From Molossus alvarezi (taxonomy: Eukaryota; Chordata; Mammalia; Chiroptera; Molossidae), in NCBI GenBank assembly GCA_037176705.1, contig CM073885.1:218934290-218998289 (forward strand): a stretch of DNA of 64,000 bases, in the 5' to 3' direction. Below, piece by piece: positions 57,381-64,000 of the stretch. The position numbers were made by a program, and so were the translations under genes. The notes below the pieces were generated by a model. The model did not search any database. It saw nothing but the letters and a program-made list of their open reading frames with translations, and was not told the DNA's origin. Each line of letters starts with the position of its first letter. Position 1 is the first letter of the stretch.

Positions 57381-57689
57381 AACAAAGAACCTCAGTTCTC
57401 CATCTTCAGTCTTTCTCTGTACTCCAGACAAACCTCCACGCGACTCTGTTTCCCGGAGGGACATCGTGACACAACTCTGTGCAGAATGTATGAAGTGGTC
57501 CATCATCTGCTGAACTTTTCCCGTTTGTGCATTTCATGACCATGTTCATCATTATATAACCACTCCTAATGTTACAAGTTAGAAAGCTTACTTTTCAGAA
57601 TATAATCTTGTAGCAATAATGTTTACAAAAACAAAATACAAAAACACACACAACTTCCCAAACTCCATTACACAAGTTATATGTTCATA

Positions 57690-57990
57690 TGTTACTTGTA
57701 ACTACTATTTACTGAGCAACTATTACATACATGTGTATGTGTATATTATAGGTACATGTATGTGCATATATATACCTATATTATACATATTATATACATA
57801 TATTTTATATTATGTGTGTATATTTGTATGTATTCATATGTGACATTTAATCCTTACCAAAATCCTATGAATTAGCTTTTATTGCTTCTATTTTACAGAC
57901 AAATAAAGAAACTAAACTTAAATTATTTAGTCAGTTGTCAATGTAAACTGGTGAAACCAGAATTTGAAGTCAGGACTGTTGGGTTTCAAG
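57690..57990 (+). repeat. MIR split by a TA/TG-rich microsatellite
   Basis: The 5' part is 'actatttactgagcaactat' (57704-57723). An alternating TA/TG/CA tract follows (about 57724-57840). The 3' part resumes with 'catttaatccttaccaaaat' and 'cttctattttacagacaaat'. Confidence 0.75.
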
Positions 57991-60900
57991 AGCCATAGTT
58001 CTAAAGGGAATAGACCTTAGTAGGTTTGAATATAACTGATCAATAGACCTGACTTACTTGGGCTGCTGCTGCCACCCCCCCCACCTCCTTGCAGCTGGCA
58101 AGGATTCTGGGAAGGAGGGAATCCAGGACCAACAAGGGCAGCTAGCCCTGCCTGGACACTCTTACTCTCAATATCTTACTCAAGATCTTAAGCGGAGGAA
58201 GCTGTCTATAAAGCCACATGGCATAATAAAATAATAATGATATCATAACAAAACTGTACCAGACAACACTGCTCAAAACAATTTTTCATCTTGTTAAATG
58301 AGAAGAGTTTAATAATGAGTTAGCCGCTGCTGCTTCCATTTCCTGAGTTCATAGCGGAAATAGTCCTAAATTTCTAAGTCAGAGACAGTAAACAGGTGTC
58401 ATCATACACGCCAGCCGCGGTAATAGCTATTTAAAAGGATGTGTTGAGGAGGACTCTGGAGCTCTGTCCAGGCATGCTGAGAAAGGTCACTATTGCCAGC
58501 CACAGGCTCCAGGCGAAGTTGTGGGGAGGAGTGGAAGTACCGGGCCCTGTGCTTCCACGTGCCAGAGCCAACATCATCTACCCTAAAATATTGCTCACCA
58601 CTCTCACTTGATTCATAAGTCAAAGTGGGGAAAAAAAGAAGAAGAAAGTAAGCTGGCTGAGCCAAAACCACTGGGATGATCAACTTCAATGGTGAACTAA
58701 TCAACTACAACTTTCCTTATTTTTCCATTAAGCTGTTCAACTCTTTGTAGACATGTAAACCTTTCCTCATGCATAACTAGTTTACAAATGGGCTTCTGTT
58801 CTACATAAGCTACTGTTCCCAACAAAACCCAGGTACAGGCCACAACTGGCATATGCGGTTAGCATCTTCACCCCCATTCCCAACCAAGAGGAAATCAGCT
58901 GACCATTCTAATGGGAATGACATATTGACGAAGTACTTAGACCGAGCAATCAACTCCCACAGTCAGCAAAATCCACAGGGTTGCATTCCCTAACAGTACA
59001 GCAAGAACACTGGATTAGACTTGCTTCAAGCCTCCCTGTTTGCCAGGAAGCCACTGAAGAGAAGCAGGTATCAGGTGTCTCCGAGGAAGACCCTCCCAAG
59101 GTTCACTGTTAAATCCAGAGGCAGAACCCAGGGCAATTACACTTCTGGTACAATTACCAACATCCCTCACTCCCTGCCAAGTGAGGAGACTTGGCAGCTG
59201 AATAATACAGCTTTCATTTTACGTTTCCACTCCAATTAGCTGACAGTACTAGTCAATTGGCTGAATAAAACAAAATGCAAGGGAAGTTGAAAGGCCTTTA
59301 TGTGGTTTGCAGAGCTATGCCTTCGAGAACAATGATGAGATGAAAGAGACTGAAAAGAGAATTAGGGGTCCCCTTGCAACAAAAGGGCAGGCTGCAGACA
59401 ACTCACAGGTGGGATATATGGTTAAATGGGGTGCCGGAGATATTTAACCTTAACACCCACGGAGCCTACTGTTTGTTTGACTAATGGCAAGAGAATTAAA
59501 TCACTGTTCCCCATGCAAGGTCTGGCTGGGACTCATTAACATTGCACAGTACAGACATGCAAAAGCACTCCTTCTCCTGAGAATGTCTAGCCTCTCCCAT
59601 CCTGCTCCACAGTCAACATTACAGAGAAGATACTGAACGGAGTGCAAAGTCCCACTGGTGCTGAGGGGCTGTTAAAGAAACAGGAGACAATGCATTTCTG
59701 GGGGAGCTCACAGTCTGGTCCGTGAAGTGCAATGCACACAGGAAACAAAGAGACAAGACAGTAAACAGTGAGAGATGGGGATGGGGAGTAACTTTGAATA
59801 ACTGAACCAATTTGAATCTGCTGACCAGTGCCAAGATTCTAGGTGAATCCCACAGAAGGGTTCTGACAGATTCCCCTTGAGTCCTCACAAGTTCTGGCTG
59901 GATTAACTGCAGTAACTTCCAGAACTGAGCAGAATCAGCCAGTGCCTCAGGCCCAGTGATAGTGCAGACTACACCCGGGCAAGGCTCCACCGCACTGCCC
60001 TGCGCTCCCATACTCATCCAGAGCATACAGGAGGCTAACTACAGCCCTGTAAACAGCCCGGGAGAGTTCGGTCTGGCCCCACGGAGGATAAGCCTGAGAT
60101 GTCCAAGCACCCTTGGGGAAATGATTCCATTAATGACAAAGTATACATTATAATTTGCTTCCTGGGCTTCATCCAAAATATACTATTTCAGCCTTTATCC
60201 ATTTTTTGACCCTGTGATTGACATTTCATATGGACTGAAGTGGTTTTGTGATCATCTCCTAAAGTTGAATGTCAAGTGTAAGGAGGAGGAAGCATTTATT
60301 TGCAAATCAGGTTTGTGAGCCTCTTCTTGGTAGCTCAGGGTCTCACAACTCTCTGTAGAACCCTGTGTCCATGAACCACATGGTTCAATGCACACTGTGT
60401 GGTTCATTCAACCTGGACCCCCTTCTAAAGTTGGGGGGATAGTAAGCCATGCAATGCAAAGAATTAAATGAGGTTTGGCAAGCATACATGTACATCTGTA
60501 GGAAATGGTAATGGTATTTTGGGCATGAGGGTCTTTTCCAGGCATTCCAAAATGTTTAGAGTTAACAGACCACTCTTACAAATGCAGTAAGTAGCATTCT
60601 ATTTAGCTGATCTGCAGTAGTAAAGACAGAATATATGCAAATTTTTAAGTTTCTAATACATATGCAAAAATCCCTCAGGTAATTTTATTTCAACTATCAA
60701 TTAATCAGCCTAAAAGTTGTTTACCATCATATTAACTTTGAATATATATACAAGGATTACAGAGAGGGAACAAAATATTAATACACTAACGGAGACCACT
60801 AAAGAAATCTAGGACTTTTAATCTTCATAATAAATTCTATATTCCCACTTTTTTAGTTAGAAAACAATAGCTGGTCACATATTATTTTTTATGGTAAACA

Positions 60901-61317
60901 TGTTACTTTTTTTAAAAAAGAAAAAAAAATACTACTGGGATTCCTGCAATGTCTGAATAGTCTGCCTAACAAGTTGAGATGTGCTTCTAAATACAGTGGC
61001 TAGAAAAAGAGGAGGTTAAATCAGTGGTTGTGCTAATCTCATTCCTTCAGATGTGGTGGTCTACTGTCGGAACTGGCTCTAATATCTTGTTGCTTTGACT
61101 TCTTCCTTGATACAATTAGACTATCGCAAACCTGCGAAATATGCTAAACATCTTCTCCATTTGGCTGCTGAAAAATCTCTCTTTTATAATGTAGAAAAAT
61201 CACCACTACAGTTAAGAACAGAGTTGTAGCTACTCACATAGTGGAAAAACCTAAAGAACTGCCCGACTTGCCTCAGCCTAGACTTCATGAGCCATCACTG
61301 TCTGTCCTACCACTCAA

Positions 61318-61412
61318 GCCAACTTTGTCAATGTGGTAGACAAGCAGCCATAGAATATGTAAATGAATTAGCAGGCTGTGTTCTGATCTAATTTTACTTA
61401 TGGCCACTGACA
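61318..61412 (-). mobile_element. hAT-type MITE fragment (MER20-related)
   Basis: Reverse-strand blocks 'aactttgtcaatgtggtaga', 'agcagccatagaatatgtaa' and 'ggctgtgttctgatctaatt'. Confidence 0.6.
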
Positions 61413-62242
61413 TCACTTTTGTGTGTTACAAATATTTCGTCTCAGGTTTTCAAACATTTAAAAACGTTAGACCCGTTCTTACCAGCCGTAAACTGGATTT
61501 ATCGTTGGCCAACACCTGATCTACTGTATCCAAAACCAGGGGGAGGGCGGGGGAGGGAGAATGAATCAACAAAATAGATTGTGTTTGTTAAATTGCAGAG
61601 GGATAAGTGAGGGGAGGCGGTCAGGGTTCTACAGTAAAATAGCACCTTGTGGTCCATTTGGAATTGATAACATAAGAGGAGTCTCCAAAGAGTTAATCAT
61701 CTTCTCCAGCCCATATCACTCCTGTCCCTTGACTCTTGAGCCTGCTGATAAAATTCTAGCCACTACGTCTGTCCTTGAGCTGTACTAGAAGATATGGGAT
61801 GGGCAACATCGTCATCCCCGCTGTCAGGGAGAATAATGGGCCGTCATTACCTGATTCCAGACTGAAACGAAAAGTATTGGTGCTTGGATACCTGCCTATC
61901 ACAAAGCAAAGCAACTCATTTTCTGCAGAGAAAACAAAAGGAACTAACTTCTGCCAATGGAACGATCCCTTCATGAAATTTATTGTCTATGGAGTGGCAG
62001 CAAAAACAGGCCCAACAAAATGTTAAGCTCCAAATTTGTAGCAGCAAGGCAATTACTTATCCTGACATCTCAAATGAACTCTGTAGAAAGCTCAACCTTC
62101 TCAACAAAGTTTATTAGTGTTCCTCAAGGATGAAACAGACCTCACACAAATGTATTTTAAATCCAACATGTTATTTAGATGCTTAATCAATTTGACCTGA
62201 CAGGTGGCTTTTTCGAAAGCTTTTTTAAAATACGTTTTTGTT

Positions 62243-62509
62243 CACATGATCTCATTTATATGTGGGATCTAATGGAACAAAATAAACCAATAAACAAAAT
62301 AGGTCCAGAGACACAGAAACAGGGAACAGACTGACGGATCTTAAGAGGGAAGAGGAGAGGCAGGAATTAACCAAAGAATTTATATGCATATATGCATAAT
62401 CCATGGACAAAGACAATAGTGTGAAGGACTGGAGTGGGGTGGGAACCGAGTGAGGGGAGGTAAGTGGGGGACAACTGTAATACTTTCAACAATAAAGATA
62501 AATAAAAAT
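62243..62509 (+). mobile_element. 5'-truncated L1 3' end
   Basis: It starts near the ORF2 end ('catgatctcatttatatgtg') and ends 'caacaataaagataaataaa'. The TSD aaaatacgtttttgtt / aaaatacatttttgtt lies at 62227-62242 and 62510-62525 (15 of 16 identical). Confidence 0.9.
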
Positions 62510-64000
62510 AAAATACATTTTTGTTTAGTAGTATATATTATTTATCCAAGAAATTGACTGATATCAACATTACCCATGATCAGTTGTTGCTAGGTCTAAA
62601 AGAAAAAGCAATTATAAAATATATTATAAGCAGATAATACATTTTTTATTTGTTTAAAAAGTTTTAAGGTTCTGATTTTCTAAAATAATGGTTCGTTGGT
62701 GTGAAGTAAAACATACTCATAAAACTCAAATAGAATTCATTGCTAACACACAAAAATGGTCTTAAATGAGGTAGAACATTCTTAAACAAACAAGTAATTC
62801 TCTTTGATAAAAGATGTAGAAATAGGGCCACAATTCACTGATATGTTAATTGTTCTTCCCTAATAAGAACATTAAATAGCATTTGGTTTATAGGATGAGA
62901 AAATAAAATCATCTTCAAGATGAGAAAGAGAAAAATCAGCAAAAGAATGCAATTACAAGCACCTCCTGAATTATATCGGCAGCTGAAATTCCATATTAGA
63001 GAAAACAAATCCTGAAATACAGTGTTTCCTCTGTAAGAAAGGAATGTGTGTTTTCACATTTATTATTGTGTGTGTGTCTTTTTAAATGTACGAGTTATAT
63101 TTTGTGAACTGAAAAGATAAAAATTCATTGTAATGATCATCTCCTAGGAAATGTCACATTTTACATTTGGAAAATCACAGAGAGAACACAGAGCTCAGAA
63201 TATTTTGAGGCAAGCAAGCTACATGTGTCACCTTCTCTTCAACCCCAACAGCCAGTCGGTCTCCCAACCCTCCCCACAGGACACGGGTGGCAAGTGGGTT
63301 GTACTGGGTGTCAAGGGGCACAGAGCGATCATTTGTTGAAAGAGCTCTGGGAAGGCTGGTTTGACTGATTCTGGGGCTAACCCCCTATGATTTCAAGAGC
63401 AGGGTCAAAATGAGAGTGAGTCTAAGGATTCTACAGAGTAATTCTCTTAGATCTTTCCTTAGACAATATTCCAGACCTAAGTCAGAACCCAGGTTTCAAC
63501 CAGGTATCGTAAGGCAAACAATATACACTTGGCTCTCAGTCCCCACATAATCTCCTTGAGGTCACTCCTGCAACCATCACCCCTGGCTTGGTGCTAAGAT
63601 ATTCAGATAATGACCTGTGCTACACTACGGAAAAATAGAGTCTGCTCTTCTCCAATTCAGAAGAGTTTAAACAAATCATGTGAGCTTATTTCCAGATATA
63701 CTCAAAACTCACCACCTTCTATGAGCAAAAAGTGAGTTTTAGGGCAGTATTCCACAAAATATAGTTTCTTAGGAATCAAAGGAAAATGAATAAGATGGAC
63801 AGAATTACATTTCATTCAGTAAAATATTAAGTTAAATACTTAGAACTATTTTTTTGTTTTGATGTGTGTGTGTAAGAGAGAAAGAGAGGTCTTTTAGGTT
63901 TGTGAGTGAGAGAGGATAGGAGCTTGAAATAGCTCGTCCAGTGAACTAATGCTGAGACTTTGACACAGAGCAGGTAAGGTTACTCATAAAAATGGCAGCG

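Larger units (their letters stand above)
44532..64000 (-). other. FRAS1 5' intron (partial), no exon recognised
   Basis: This 19.5-kb stretch should lie between the exon with the start of VWC1 and exon a. I looked for the expected peptide around ACVYQG and did not find it. Repeats: L2 (three fragments), MIRs, SINEs, L1 fragments, a SINE/L1 chimera, hAT remnants. The 58950-60150 and 62520-64000 parts look largely unique. Confidence 0.75.

Overview
This is mammalian nuclear DNA, almost certainly from a bat. It carries many copies of a tRNA-derived SINE of the chiropteran Ves type (head resembling 'ggccggtttggctcagcggttagag', split in the source as a tRNA-like A box plus a 'gggttcgattcc'-like B box, followed by a CT-rich body and a 'tcctcgggtgaggat' tail), together with L1 3' ends, ancient MIR and L2 remnants and hAT-type MITEs. 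I see no prokaryotic, viral or plasmid gene organisation.

The only protein-coding gene I can support is FRAS1, on the minus strand. Twelve consecutive internal exons lie between 44531 and 4846. All have GT-AG borders, compatible phases and no stop codon, giving 1426 coding bases (475 codons plus one base). They encode the N-terminal von Willebrand factor C (VWC) region, from inside VWC module 1 through module 6, and the first two furin-like cysteine-rich repeats. The signal-peptide exon, the promoter and the large C-terminal part (remaining furin-like, CSPG and Calx-beta repeats) are outside the window. FRAS1 is a large extracellular matrix protein of epithelial basement membranes that works with FREM1 and FREM2; its loss causes Fraser syndrome.

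Layout from left to right (gene 3' to 5'): 1-4845 is intron after the second furin-like exon; 4846-7972 holds two furin-like exons and the exon joining the VWC and furin regions; 10097-12057 holds a 36-base microexon and a VWC5/6 exon; 16701-18987 is a compact cluster of three VWC exons; 25978-27996 holds two VWC exons; 36187-36279 and 44424-44531 hold the two most 5' exons; 44532-64000 is a long 5' intron with no recognised exon. Introns are filled with about 18 SINE insertions or fragments, several L1 3' fragments with intact target-site duplications (TSDs), a long L2 fossil around 39.5-42.1 kb, many MIRs and several microsatellites.

I found no undescribed biological system. The more unusual items are: a SINE-head/L1 chimera inside a single 12-bp TSD; a SINE inserted in a SINE with both TSD pairs readable; the conserved in-frame 36-base exon with an N-glycosylation sequon; a change of splice phase at the VWC/furin border; an L2 remnant that keeps recognisable reverse-transcriptase-region sequence; and a G-rich (GGGA)n tract on the FRAS1 sense strand just upstream of an exon. 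Comparisons with human FRAS1 and with repeat consensus sequences are from memory, not from a search.
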